Part shown: one piece after another, positions 1 to 11,038 of the stretch
Layout: the number at the start of each line of letters is the position of its first letter
How positions within the stretch are numbered: the first letter of the stretch is position 1
Source of the DNA: Schizophyllum amplum
Taxonomy: Eukaryota > Basidiomycota > Agaricomycetes > Agaricales > Schizophyllaceae
Length of the DNA: 64,000 bases
NCBI GenBank assembly: GCA_007026445.1
Contig: VDMD01000064.1
Coordinates: 62,001 to 126,000, forward strand
Reading direction: 5' to 3'
Made by a program: the position numbers and the translations under genes
The notes under the pieces: generated by a model
Told to the model about the DNA's origin: nothing
The model's database searches: none
The model's input: only the letters and a program-made list of their open reading frames with translations

Positions 1-246
1 TCCTCTACTGTTGTTGTGGTGATCCGCAGCGAAGGCAGAAATTTGTCTCCTAGCCTCCTGAAGTTCCTTAAAGGTGGAAGAGGGGGACTGTCAAAAGTGG
101 TGGGTAGGCGGACGAGCCTGCCTTCAGCCCGACGCACCGTGTCACGTCACACGGTGCATCTAAGTACCTTGCACCCTTACAATTCCCGATTACGGAATTC
201 TAACGCTTACTTTTATAGGGGCTCCGCCCTTTTCCGCCCCTCAGTC

Positions 247-412
247 TTTACCCTCACTGCAGGAAGACTGAGGGTGCGTCTTACACTACATTTACTTTAT
301 CCTCAGCTAACAGTACCTCAGTCTTACATGTCCTGCGCATCCTTAGGTACGAATACAGTTTTTACCCTCACTGCAGGAAGACTGAGGTCTTACGCGTCCT
401 GCGCATCCTTAG
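247..412. repeat. Interspersed direct repeats, possible LTR remnant
   Basis: A 27-bp sequence starting TTTACCCTCACTGCAGG occurs at 247-273 and again, identical, at 361-387. A second repeat, CTTAC..GTCCTGCGCATCC, occurs around 321-345 and 387-412 with two differences. Upstream, a purine-rich stretch (about 77-91) is followed by TGTCAAAAGTGG, which resembles the polypurine tract / LTR start of a Gypsy-type retrotransposon. No integrase or reverse transcriptase is readable to the left, and the LTR end is not identifiable, so the LTR reading is only a suggestion; the direct repeats themselves are seen directly. Confidence 0.4.
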
Positions 413-1572
413 CCTTAGCTCGTGAAAGGGATGACGGTAGGCCCCGGGCAGCCGGAAGCGCTGGGGCGGTCGTAGTTGAGGGAGGAGAGGCGTTGATGGC
501 GAGAGTCGGCGACCCAGACCGGATTGCCGAGCATCGCCGTCGACGCGCATATCACCCGTCGCGTGTTTCTAACCATTCTTGCGCTCATTTTTGAGTATGG
601 AAGGATGTACATTAACATGACAGTAGTGTCTTCGCTAATGCCAACTATGGCATCAAAATGGTTGATTTTTGACGGGTTTGCAGAGGGTTTCCCACGGGTT
701 GACCTTGGGTTGACGGGTCGGCACATTGCAACCCGTACCCAACCCTTGCAAACCCGTACCCGTAAACCCGGCGGGTTATCCCTACCCCTGTCATTCCCTA
801 AAAGCGAGCGATAGTGAGTATCGCTGGACGGAGAATTTCACTCACAGCTAATTTTTGTGGTATGATTTGCGTGAGACATGTGTCTCAATGGCTTCCAGAA
901 CTTCAATATAAAAGCTGCTCCGTCCAGGCATAGTCTCAAATTTCCGCTTTCCAACACACTTTATCCCGAGGTGATACACGAAGAAGTGATGGAGGAGATA
1001 CAGTTCATGGCGGGAACAAAATCCTTAGCGAGAGCAAACACGACCAAATATGCCGGATCCGTTTGCGGACCGTGCGCACCCCCACTACTCAGCTGGCCTG
1101 ATTAGTTGAAGCAGATGATCAAGCTGTCACGATCTGTCACGCCTCCTACAAGGACCCATTAACTCCCACCTGGATCCCTAGAGTACGGCCTCATGCCCGC
1201 CTCATGGTCTTCTAGTATACATTCAAGCCCTAGTACACGAGGCCTCCTTAGACTTAGTATTTCCGTTACCTCTGCCCAATTGCCTCGTGTTTCCTTCTGC
1301 AATCTGATTTGGTTCTCTTCTCTTCTCATCTCTGTCTGATCTCGTCCGCCGTCCGCATCCCGCCGAGTACTAGCCTCATTATCCGCCTCCGACTCCTCGA
1401 CCAACATCGATCCTCAAAAGAAGCCGAGCCTAACACAAGCACAGAAATGCAGATTGCCCAATCAAGCAACAATGAATTTAAAAATTTTGGCAGTTGCAAA
1501 GACATTCCGGAACAGTAATAAGGTGTGAGAGGTGTGTATTGAGACAACCTCTGCAGACCTGTTTCTGGATCT
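413..1572. other. Gene-free stretch with one hairpin-forming segment
   Basis: No convincing gene is visible; the ORFs are short and without recognisable motifs. The segment 672-757 carries alternating GGGTT/ACGGGT and ACCCG/AACCC runs that can fold back (ACGGGTTTGC at 672-681 pairs with GCAAACCCGT at 748-757). The rest holds nothing I can name. Confidence 0.5.
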
Positions 1573-2002
1573 CTGCAGCACCTTATGCTGTGCACTCAAT
1601 ATATTAAATGACGGAAGTTTCCAAGGCATTAATTACATTGGCCGAAGTAAAGTCTCTAGCCAACATACCGACGAGCCAGAGCCCTTTTGGGGCTATTGGG
1701 CTGGTCCGGCTCGCTGGGCAGGCCTTAGGGCAGCCCGCGCGGGCGGCTGGGGCCCGGCTCGTATGCGCGCGCGAGCCCGCACGGCTCCGCTCGGGCTTGC
1801 CCGGCACGCGCCGGCCCTCGGGCTCGGTACCGTGGCGTGCCGGCTGCGCGCTGATGGCGCCCTGCCAGCGTCGCTGCCAGGCGCGCGCCCTCGCCGCGAC
1901 ACGCGGCGGCGTCGTCGCGCTGCTGCGCAGCAGCGGGAAAATCAAAAAAATCGTACAAAATGTATAGTAGGTACATGTTATGCTACGAATGAAGATGCTG
2001 TG

Positions 2003-2026
2003 TCCCCACCTATGCATAGGTGGGGA
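2003..2026. repeat. Perfect 24-bp palindrome
   Basis: The sequence from TCCCCACCTATG to its exact mirror complement (centre ATGCAT at 2012-2017) forms a perfect palindrome with no loop. It sits just inside the left arm of the 3.47-kb element, after an A/T-rich segment. It could be a hairpin-forming internal repeat of the element or a dimeric protein site; nothing in the sequence decides this. Confidence 0.6.
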
Positions 2027-4189
2027 TGCGAAGCGAGATGAGCGGGGGCGGGAGAAGCGCGCGGCGCGCGGCGTGCGGCGTGCGGCGCACAGCGCGGGGA
2101 GCTTGCGCCTCGAGCTTTCTTGCGTGTATGCCGAGGCCACGAGCGTCTCCCACGACGAGTGTGGAGGCGTCTACGACCGCGGGCCGTAGGGTGTCGCGCG
2201 TCGCGCGAGGGATGGCTGGCGGGGCGATCGATGGCGTGCTCCGCGCGTGGAGAGTGCCGCGCGCCGCGCGGGTGGGGGAATCGGAGTGTGTATATGTAGT
2301 GTGGGCAGGGGGCAGGGAACAGGTAAGGCGGGGGATGGGAGGCGAAACGAGGGCGAGGGAGCTTGCACGGCGGTGGCGGCGATGAGGCGCTGCGCCGGCT
2401 GTCGCGCCCGCTCGCTGTTCTCCGGGGGCTGCTCGGGCTCACGCTTCGCTGCCCCTAGACGTCGCCGACGAGGGTGTGGCCTGCGGCGTCCGATCGCGAT
2501 GACGAGCAGCGGCGAGCAGCACGAACACGCTGCTCGTGGTGCCGCTCGCCGCGCCCGCTCGCCTCGCCTGCTCGCCGCCTATCCCTCCGATCTGCGCCTC
2601 CCCAAGTCTCCTGCGCACAGACGCTCTTCCCAGCGTCGCGGGAGCGCGGGGGGCGATGAGCGCCGCATTGCGGTGGGTGTGCTCATCGCCTTGTGCACGC
2701 GCTTGTCCTGCGTGCCCCCTCCCGCGCGCCCTCTCATGCGTGCGTCGGGAGCTCAGTGGTACGTTTCCTGTCGTGTTGTCAGTTGCTGACGCGGATGCTA
2801 TGCGTAGGGGACGCACCTATGAGGGCGGCGCCTCCCGCGCTTGCCTCGCCGCCATATCCGCCGCAGCGCATTCTTGAGCGCGCCAATTCGCGTAAAACTC
2901 GAGGGGAGGGAAGGGGGAGTGTTTCTTGAGCGTAAGTTGGAGAAGGGAGAACATGACCAGCAACCGCGGCCGCGGCGCGGTCGTGGTTGCTGGCAGAGGA
3001 GCGTTGATGGCAAACGCTCGGCGCCTCGGACCGGAGTCCGAAGGTCGCCGTCGTCGCCTTCGACGGCCTCGGACTCGTGCCGAGGAAAAGACAGGCTCAC
3101 AGGCTCTTCGCAATTCGTTATTATATCTTATGTAGAGTAGACATACAAATTTTGGTGCGATTGTGGTCATGCAAAGGGGCCTAACCCCGAGACGCTTTGT
3201 TGACGGGCCACACGCTCGTCAAAGGCGATTCTCAATCATCTGTTCGAGCACCTTTCGAAGCGTTCTGAGGCGGGAAAACATCGCACCGCTTCAGTCAAAG
3301 TTGACACATGCTCTATTCAGTCCCCCCTAGACACCTATGTAGTTTATATAGCCCATATCCTCCGGCATGTTATACAAATCGACAATGAGTGCCTCTTGAA
3401 CCTTTCACAGAATATCTTAACCAACTTATGTATATTCCAGGTCTCTGAGACCCATCCTGACCACCGATCGGTTACTTTCAAGCTAGATTATTACTATCTG
3501 TATAGGATTCTGGGCTGGGGGAGGGCGCGATGCCTTACGAACGCGCCGGCATCCTCTCGAACACGTCCAAATGAACGCGTTCGTGACGTTACCGTCACGC
3601 CTCGCCTTGTCCTCAACCACATCGCGCGGTCCACTGCAGCGCGCTGAGCGCGCCACCGAAGAGCGCGAAGGTGTATTCGGGCACGGAGGCCCACTTAGGT
3701 GCGTCTCCCTACCCCTTTTCCTTGATTATGTACTCATAATCTTTTCTGATTTCACGCGACCCGAGCAAGCGCGCGAGGACGCGCATCGCTCGGGGTGAGC
3801 CAGAGAGGACCAGCCGTCGTCACCTCCGGCTGCCCTGCGCGCGGCGCGCACCCTCTCGCACCTGCACGCGTCCACCACAACAGCCCCAAACAAAGACGAT
3901 CGGGCCTAGCCAGCCCGTCGTCTCTTCACCACGGCTGCCCCCCATGCCCCATCCCACCCCTCGTAAACCTCGCACGCGCTGCGGTAGCTGAGCAACCCCT
4001 CCCCCTCCCCCTGACGCGTTCAATGCGGTCCGGGCGATCACGAATAACGCGACAACGCGTCGCGTCGCGTCGTGCACGACATCGGGCGTTGGGCGTCCAG
4101 TGAGCGCGCAGCCACAGCAACGCAGTCGAGGGCTTCGTCCTCGACGGTCTGCTTGTCGCTGCGTGTGACCGCTCGTCGGCAGCGTGCAA

Positions 4190-4375
4190 CGACGATCGTG
4201 CGCTGAGCGTCGTTGCCGGCTCCACACGCGACGCGCCCCGACGTGCCCACGCCGCAACGCGCGGACGCGTCGCGCTCCAACGCTCCCCCGCCACAACGCG
4301 CGGACGCGCTGCAGCCCTAACACGCCGTCGCCGCCACCCGCCGACGCGTCGCGCTCCCAACGCGCACCCCATCCC
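4190..4375. repeat. Degenerate GC-rich short tandem repeats
   Basis: Units of the form CAACGCGCGGACGCG and GACGCGTCGCGCTCC recur several times with spacing of roughly 36 bp. They are inside the interior of the inverted-repeat element and do not encode a recognisable protein in any frame. Confidence 0.45.
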
Positions 4376-4609
4376 CCATCCCCTTCCCCCCCGCGATTTT
4401 TTTTCGCTTTTCCTGATCTGAATAGCTACATAAAATATACAAATTTTATTATTCTGTCTACACAGCACATGTGCAGCCCACGCTGCATGCAGCAGCGAGC
4501 GCGAGCGACGCGGCGACAACGGCGACGCGCCGCTGCGTCATCCAAACGCGCTCGGAGCATGGTCCGGGGCCCGAGTGAGGCCAGCGCGCACGCGGCTGAG
4601 GCCGCAGTA

Positions 4610-4855
4610 GGGGCTGTTTGATCCGTCAAAACTCGCCACTGGACAGAACGCGAGATCAGCAATCTGGTTCCAAACTCGTCCAGTAAATAGTCATAACTCG
4701 TCGTTGGAGCGGGCATGACGGGCGCTGGACGGGCTCGTTCCCACCAAAGACCCCTGATGTCATGGTTGTAACTCAGAATACGAGTTCCGAACTCGTCCAG
4801 AACTCTCAGCAAACAAAACCAGTTCAGAGCGAGTTTTGACGGATCAAACAGCCCC
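4610..4855. mobile_element. 246-bp MITE with perfect 27-bp TIRs and TA duplication
   Basis: The left end (4610-4636) begins GGGGCTGTTTGATCCGTC and the right end (4829-4855) is its exact reverse complement over 27 bp. The element is flanked on both sides by TA (4608-4609 and 4856-4857), as expected for a TA target-site duplication. It has no coding capacity. The TA duplication suggests mobilisation by a Tc1/mariner-type (or another TA-targeting) transposase, but the GGGGCTG terminus is not the classical mariner CAGT end. The identity of its termini implies a fairly recent insertion. It interrupts the right arm of the larger 3.47-kb element, so it is younger than that element. Confidence 0.85.
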
Positions 4856-5100
4856 TAGTGCGCGCGAGCCAGTCGCCGCCACGCGCTGCCGGCAGCCCGG
4901 GACGCTACCGGCGAGCCAGACCGGCCCAAAGTGCAAATGAACCGTCGGTATGTTTAATAGAGACTTTGCGTCGGCCAATGTAATTAATGCATTGGAAAGT
5001 TCCGTCATTTAATGTATTTGTCTGCACAGCATGAGCTGTCTGCAGATACTCATATCAATCAACTACTGAAACGCTCCCGTGCCTGCCAAGCAAGCCAAGG

Positions 5101-7921
5101 TCAGCCTTCAAGCATCACTTGGAACAAGGTGCACCTTACCAAGTCCTGTGCCATATGAACATAGCCCGAATATCCATCTGCATACTTGCCAACCTCCCGA
5201 CCTTTACTTGCTCCGAGTCCAGCACCCGAAGCATACATGTTTGTTATACTATAGATAGCCAGACTGTCAGATGCACATCATAAACACTGAGCAAGCTGTG
5301 CTCACATCGGATCCACACGTCCTTCACCATCAACACCAAGGCCCGTGCCTTCTTGCCAGCCCATCATCTTCAACAACTTGTTACCGATGTTTGATCCGTC
5401 TTGTGCTGGGATTGGCGGCTGCATAGGTGTCGGCAGGGGAGGTGTTTGCTGCCGGGACGAGTCAAGAGTCGGAAGTGGCGCGCTTGCCTCTGGAAGCGGA
5501 AAGTCGGGCTGATTGAAGAGGGTCCTGCGTTCTGATGCACGATCACGATACTTCGGCTGGGCGGGAGCAGCATCTTCGACGGCCGACCCGCTCTTCGCCA
5601 TTCTGGAGGCTAGTTTGCGGCGGGAAGCATCTCGCAGCTTCTCCTGTTGCAAGTTTTTCTGGGTATAGTTGAGCAAAATAACCGTATAGGCATATTGCTT
5701 GACTCACCTTGTGCAAATCAGACTCCTTATTGTGACGCCCCAGTTGTTCAACCGATTTGAACTGGCGCCCGCATAGGACGCACATCAGAGCATTAACATC
5801 CGAGAACTCGAAGTTGTCAGACGGAGCGGTACTGGGAGAGGGATTGAGCCTGCCGCACGAAACGGGCTGTTCCGCACGGCCTGTCGATGCGACTGATGCA
5901 CTAGATGGCGCGGAGGGTGCAGCCGCGACCGGCTTGGACGGATGAGCAACGCAGACTGAAGTCTTCTCATATAGGCTCACCGGCGACGTGGGATGGGGCA
6001 GCGCGGGTTCCCCGGTAGAGCCAGTCAACTCTTCTTGGACTTGATTCCACTTCGTAATGTTATTCGCGATCTGGCCGCCGTCAGGTTATGAACCCAATAC
6101 GCAGCTGCCGAAACTTACCTTTTTGCTTGCAGCAAGTGGAGCGACTTTGCGCGCCGCCGCGGCTGCAGACAACGACTCGTCAGCACGGGTTGTAGACATG
6201 ACAGAGATAGGGCATACTCTTGTCTACCCGCGCGTCCGAGGGTTCTTGCGTGGCCTCATCGCCGAGAGCGTCATCCATCGAGAAACCAGGAGCCTTCGGT
6301 TTGATGCCTGTAGTAGCAAGGCAACGATCAGCAATATAAGAGCCGCATGCGAGAGAAGCGCAATGACCCGTTGAGGTGACCTTCGCAGACTTGAAACTGA
6401 GCGTGACTGGTTTGTCGGACAACGGCAACGCCGAGGGTACAGTTTGAATGGGACGTATGACTTCCGCTTCGGCTGCACACAGGAGAATTGAGTTTCAAGT
6501 CCAGCAGCGAGTCAAAAGAACACTAACCCTTTGGTTTCTTCCTCTTCTCCTTCTCCTTCGTAACCGGCGGAGGTACAGATGGTTGCTCGACTCTGAACTC
6601 CAAGACAGCGACCGTTGCGTTCTCATCCCAGTAGCGTACGAACGTGCCCTCGACGCCACCAAGGCTCATAGACGAGGTGATGGATGCTTCGTCGCGTAAC
6701 ATGATGTCGGCCACGGGCTGGAAGGAATGAGGATGGGCAAAGGAGGCCGCAACCGGCTTGTCGGAAATGCGAAAACCGTTCGGATGTATCTGCGGTGACA
6801 TGGTATTCGCAAGGACAGCGGACGCACACTGACAGGAAATCAGAAACAGCATCACCAACGAGGAGGGTGGACGCACCATGGTGTCGACGAACTCGACGAA
6901 GCCAAATCCGAAGCTGGCCATAGTCATCTTGTCCTTAATGAGAATGATACGCTTCATGCCCTTCGCACCGTCCTTGCCGAATCCCGCAGAATTGCGCATG
7001 GCTTGGTGGATCGCTTGCGGGCCGGAGAGAGGGTCAAGGCCGCGGAATAGCAGCACCGGGGCCTGCGTGTTGCCGATGTCGCGCGTGCCGTCGTTGAGAG
7101 TCCCTCGCTGAACTCGTCCTTTGTCTTGCGGGCTGACGCTTTGGGAATAGTCGATCTTGATGCGGCGACCGCTATGCGGAGCACCTGTTTCCAGCGCCTT
7201 GTAATACGCGGAGGCAGCAGTGGCACCATGGGACGCAGGTGGGGGGACTGAGATGAAGGGGAAGTGGGGATCGACGAACGCGCGCGCGTGCTCGGTGGAC
7301 GGAAACTGGGCGAACCCGAAGCCCTTGGAGGTACCTTGAGAAATCGAGCACGACGCTCCGTCAATGCACAGTCATGGGTGGAATACAAAGGACAAGTGCC
7401 TGTAGCGCGTTCCCTGATGATCGTGACCGAGTCTACGGCACAGCGATTCGAATGCAGGTATGATTGAAGCTGGGCAGGGGCGACTTCAGTTCCAGAACGC
7501 GGGACTGTGAATGCAACGTCAACGGACATCTGCCTCGTTGAAGTCGGGGTCGAGGCCGAGAAAGATGACATGCGGGCTGGCCTCTGAGGGAACAAGCCGC
7601 TTCTTGGAGGCTGCGCCACCGGGCTGGGGGAAGTCTTGCGGAGCGCCGGGATTGGGGTACAAGGCGTCGTCGTAGGCAGCGGAATTATCATATCCCTGGG
7701 ACGGAACAGGATCGGTAAGACATTTGTGGGCGACTGTCCGAAAAGAAAGAACATGCTCCGCCATTGAATTTTCGGCGCTTGCCATCCCCGTAGTAGTCCT
7801 CATCGCGGGGGCGGACACCGGGCCTGGGGGCCAGCTGCTGATACGCGGCGTCGCGCGGATACCAGGCTGCGCCGTCGGCCCAGGCGTCCTTGCCCTTGTC
7901 CCATTCCCGGTTGTAGGCCAT
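5101..7921 (-). CDS. RBM5/RBM10-like splicing regulator (two RRM, C2H2, G-patch)
   Basis: Nuclear RNA-binding protein of the RBM5/6/10 type, expected to act on early spliceosome assembly and splice-site choice. In order it shows RRM1 (HVIFLGLDPDFNEADV near the N-terminus; KGFGFAQF as RNP1), RRM2 (VLLFRGLDPLSG and FGFGFVEF), a linker, a C2H2 finger (CVLCGRQF..LGRHNKESDLH) and a C-terminal G-patch (NKLLKMMGWQEGTGLG) followed by GAGLGASKGREVGKYADGY. Start is ATG at 7921 (MAYNREWDKGKD). Exons read at the 3' end: 5101-5248, 5306-5658, 5708-6070, 6119-6162, 6218-6472; several more lie upstream. The RanBP2 finger of the animal proteins was not seen, and the OCRE segment is not obvious. Only 82 bp separate its start from the divergent complex I gene. 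Confidence 0.85.
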
Positions 7922-8003
7922 GGACGAACTCGGTGATGATGGTGGTCAGAAAGAAAGAGCGCGTAAACACCAATCAACAAAGCCCTTGTTCTTTCTTCCC
8001 GCC
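7922..8003. promoter_or_regulatory. 82-bp divergent intergenic region
   Basis: This gap separates the start codons of the RBM5/10-like gene (-) and the complex I subunit gene (+). Both promoters and both 5' leaders must either fit here or overlap the neighbouring gene. It is pyrimidine-rich toward the + gene; no TATA box is evident. Confidence 0.4.
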
Positions 8004-8435
8004 ATGGCTGGTGCGTCGCCCGCCGCCCCTCTCCGCTTGCTGATGTTCATCTGACCGCCGCAGGACACGGAGGCGTTCTCAAGGTACTCCCATCCTCAAT
8101 CCCCCCTACTCTCCACTCACACCCACCCAGACCGACCCCGCCATCGAGCGCTTCAACGTTCTCGTGCGTCCCGTTCACCACACTCCGCTTTCACCCCTCA
8201 CCCTCCCCCAGCGCGAGAACTCCCACACCCGGTTCCGCTGGACCAGACACTCCATCAAGACTGCTATGGTCGGCGTCATTGCCGTGCCCGTAGCCATCTT
8301 CCTGACCGCCAAGTACGGAACCGTGCGTCTCCGTCTCGCTCCGTTGAATGAATGTCAAGACTGACCTTCACTCAGGATAGGGTTCAGACCCGTGTGCCGC
8401 GCAAGGAGATGTCCTTTTACCAGTCGGCCAACTAG
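8004..8435 (+). CDS. NADH:ubiquinone oxidoreductase small subunit (B15/NDUFB4-like)
   Basis: A 76-residue protein assembled from five exons (8004-8010, 8064-8083, 8131-8163, 8212-8322, 8376-8435), all with GT-AG introns of 48-53 bp. It reads MAGHGGVLKTDPAIERFNVL, then RENSHTRFRWTRHSIKTAM and a single transmembrane segment (about VGVIAVPVAIFL), ending FYQSAN. The pattern DPAIERFN..REN...FRWT before one membrane span is that of the fungal B15/NDUFB4 accessory subunit of mitochondrial complex I, an inner-membrane protein. The first exon codes only two residues and one base, so automatic gene finders may miss it. The family call rests on motif memory; the gene structure is well supported by frame. 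Confidence 0.72.
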
Positions 8436-8849
8436 AACATGGTAGCTGTACGCTCTATTCATGTGTGGCGCAAGCGATAATATCTATAGTCTTCTCTGCT
8501 CCCGTGCTGTGGCCCACTCTCCCCGCACGTGCCTTCTGTCGCACAAGGACCTATTGCATCTCCTACTAAGTACCTTGAGGGACGCCCTGGCATCCGAACG
8601 GGCTATACTGTAGCACCACGTCGAACTCGTGTTGAATGCACGAAGACGACATGGTAAGTACCGGACCTAAGTCTCATTAACCCATGAATACCCTTGAGCA
8701 GCCTGCGTACCTCCGACAATTGATGAAAGTCATAGCAGAGGTGTACGTGCAGAACGAATATCTTTAGATACATGGTATAGAAGCCTTAATCCAAGCCCCA
8801 ACTCTGTCTTCTATCACTGGAAAGGTGTTGAAAGGTGTTCAGTCGCGCA
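8436..8849. other. Intergenic, convergent 3' ends
   Basis: 414 bp between the stop codons of the complex I gene (+) and vps2 (-). No ORF, repeat or RNA gene is recognisable; presumably 3' untranslated regions and terminators. Confidence 0.5.
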
Positions 8850-9797
8850 TCAGCCCTTCCTCAGTGCATCCAGACGAGCTTGCAATGCGTCCTCGTCCGA
8901 CAGCGCTGCACCGCCTCCACCACCGTTGTCGTCCCTCCTATCAGCGGCACCCGAGTCTGCCGCTTCTCCCAGCGCAACAGGTTGTCGCGTCGCAAGCGGC
9001 GTAGACGTCGCAAGGCCCGTCGGCGCATCCGTGAGCTGCAGGGGACCGTCCATCAGTGAACACAAGGGTTGCAATGCGCGAGAGAGACTTACCTGCTGTG
9101 ATAGACCGACGCCTATCTCGTCTAACACCTCCTTCAGGATCTTGTCGCCCTCTTCCTCCTCGTCCTCTTCGTCTTCCATGACGTCGTCCACGGCGTCGGA
9201 CATCATCTCCTCCTTCATGTCCATCATCGCGCTCTCCTTCTCGAACTCGTTCATGATCTTCTGGATCTGTGGGAGGTTCATGCCGCGGTTCATGGACGCC
9301 ATAGCCTGAGGGTGAGAAAGGTGAGGACGGGGTGTACAGAAACGCGGTAAGAATCCTTACCCTGCTAGCGCCTCGCATGGCCTCCGCCATTTGCTGATTG
9401 CTGCGGAGCGTCTGTATCCTGAGGCTGACGGCTTGAAGCTGCGTGCGCATCTGGTAGAACTTCTGGACATATCGACGCGTGCGGACGAGGTCCTTGGCCA
9501 TAACCTTGCACGCGTTCTGACGAGCAGCGTAAGCATCCGTAGTAAGGATTCAGATAGAAGACGCACCATTTGGCCTGCCTTGGCGCTCTTCTTAATATCT
9601 GCTATAAGTTTCTTCTCGCTCTGCTCTAGCTTGGTGCGTTCGCGATCTAGCTCGCGCTGCGCCTTGGTGAGCGCACGCTGGTGCTGGCGCAAGCGCTCAG
9701 CGGGGGTGACTGTCCTCCCGAACAGCGTCTCCTGTGAAGGTCATGAGCGCCATAACAGCGCGCTGCATGGGTCCACCGTACTCACAATGATGTTCAT
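8850..9797 (-). CDS. vps2: ESCRT-III subunit Vps2/CHMP2
   Basis: Component of ESCRT-III, which polymerises on endosomes and other membranes to drive inward budding and scission and recruits the AAA ATPase Vps4. The protein starts MNIIETLFGRTVTPAERLRQ, the conserved Vps2/CHMP2 N-terminus, continues with basic helices (AQRELDRERTKLEQSEKKLI, AGQM..ACKVMAKDLVRTRRY, LQAVSLRIQTLRSN) and an acidic C-terminal half (MEDEEDEEEEGDKILKEVLD). It ends with LSDEDALQARLDALRKG, a leucine-rich acidic tail of the MIM1 kind that binds Vps4. Start ATG is at 9797; exon 1 is only 9786-9797, then intron 9732-9785, with further short introns. The start lies 82 bp from the divergent AN1 zinc-finger gene. Confidence 0.93.
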
Positions 9798-9879
9798 GAT
9801 GGCGGTCGAGGACAAGCAGTGTGGCCCGGTGTTCCGGGCCGGCAACCCTCTCTTGGCCTCGCCACTCAGAGTCATCAGC
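9798..9879. promoter_or_regulatory. 82-bp divergent intergenic region (vps2 / AN1 gene)
   Basis: Separates the start codons of vps2 (-) and the AN1 zinc-finger gene (+). Its size equals that of the divergent gap at 7922-8003. Promoter elements cannot be named from sequence. Confidence 0.35.
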
Positions 9880-10817
9880 ATGGATCTCGGTCACATCGGT
9901 GCCCATTGTTCTCTGCAGTCGTGCAATGAACTTGATCTGCTGCCCATTCCTGCCCTCACTGCTCCCACAAGTTTTGCCGCGCGCACTCCGCTCTAGACAA
10001 CCACGACTGTGTCTCATCGACTCAGGCCATTCCCCTTCGCTCGGCGGACAAGCTACAGCGCTGCGCGGCAGACAAATGTACAAGGACCGCGCTCACGATG
10101 TCATCCGCAGACACCGCTAGTGCGGCTGGCGTTGCTACTTGTACGCAGTGCTCCGGAGCCTTCTGCGCGCAGTAAGGTCCTCCCCATCTCAGGTCGTTCT
10201 CTGGCCGAGCTAGCTTGCAGACACCGCCATCTCGACGCTCACCAGTGTCCTGGGCCTGCATCGCACTCTTCTGCAGCGCAATCCAGCAGACAGTCCGAGG
10301 CGCAGGCGCTCCTCGCCAAATATTTTCCCTCGACGGGAGCGCGTAGATCCACGCCCAATGCTGTCAAGAAGCCGCCGACGGACCCCGTCAAGCTCGCGCA
10401 GTATCGCAAGATCGAGGCGATGAAGATGCGCCACAAAGCCCAACCAGTAGATCCCCGAGATACGAACGCGCCTCTGAGCGAGCGACTGCACGTCTACGCC
10501 AGAGCGTCCGAACAGACAGATACCAAAATATTTTGGGTACGAAAGGTATGCTCCTCCTCAACTGGCGTGCAATCACACCGCAATGATGTATCGACCGCAG
10601 ACTATGGGTACCGGACGCGCCTTGGACTGCTTCGCATCCCAACTTCAACCAACCGCCGTAGTGAGCATCGTTCATCGTTACTGTCATCGTCTCGCTCATT
10701 CCGTAGCCCCAACAACTCGTCCTCGACGGAGACGTGTCAACCGTGCTCCGCAACGACGTCCCCATAGGGTCTCAAGTAGAGGATGCCTCCACATTGTTCA
10801 TTTCCCCGCGACCTTGA
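9880..10817 (+). CDS. AN1-type zinc finger protein (ZFAND1/Cuz1-like), with frame break
   Basis: Two AN1 fingers are readable. Finger one starts MDLGHIGAHCSLQSCNELDL and continues CPHCSHKFCRAHSALDNHDC; finger two is RCAADKCTRTAL..CTQCSGAFCAQ, spliced to HRHLDAHQC. Proteins of this type (Cuz1 in yeast, ZFAND1 in animals) link Cdc48/p97 and the proteasome under arsenite or oxidative stress. The C-terminal part (KIFWVRKTMGTGRALDCFAS) fits the ubiquitin-like end of the family. Introns: 10172-10220, 10546-10600, 10661-10706. Inside finger one the frame changes at about 9946-9951 with no GT-AG intron to explain it: one base appears missing between the codons for LLPI and CPHC. This is either a sequence error or a real frameshift that would inactivate the gene. 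Confidence 0.75.
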
Positions 10818-11038
10818 CAGATCCCTCCGACTATTATATACATCACCGCGCGTCAAGTACGCAGTGAAGACGACTATGCACTATAGTACGACGTGATTAA
10901 CAGAGGGACGCACGACCCGGAAGGCGAGCACCATGCATCCGTACAGACGGGAACAAACAAGATCAGACCAACACTATCGTGACGACACAAGCTTGCGAGA
11001 CATCGTAAGAGCGTATAAAACATAAGTATGTACCCAGA

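Larger units (their letters stand above)
1573..5045. mobile_element. 3.47-kb element bounded by inverted repeats (non-autonomous DNA element or foldback)
   Basis: The left arm (about 1573-1735) and the reverse complement of the right arm (about 4880-5045) align over about 165 bp with clear but imperfect identity. The best block reads ATTAAATGACGGAA on the left (1603 onward) and its complement ending at 5013, followed in both arms by GCATTAATTACATTGGCCGA and by CATACCGACG. The outer end of similarity is CTGCAG in both arms. The 3.1-kb interior is very GC-rich with many short ORFs, none showing a transposase, integrase or helicase motif. A short MITE has inserted in the right arm. I could not identify a target-site duplication or assign a superfamily. 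An ancient inverted duplication is an alternative. Confidence 0.6.

Noticed and set aside
1604..2442. Several overlapping Arg/Ala-rich ORFs on both strands inside the large element
   Set aside because: All six frames are open because stop codons are rare in this GC-rich segment; none resembles a transposase.
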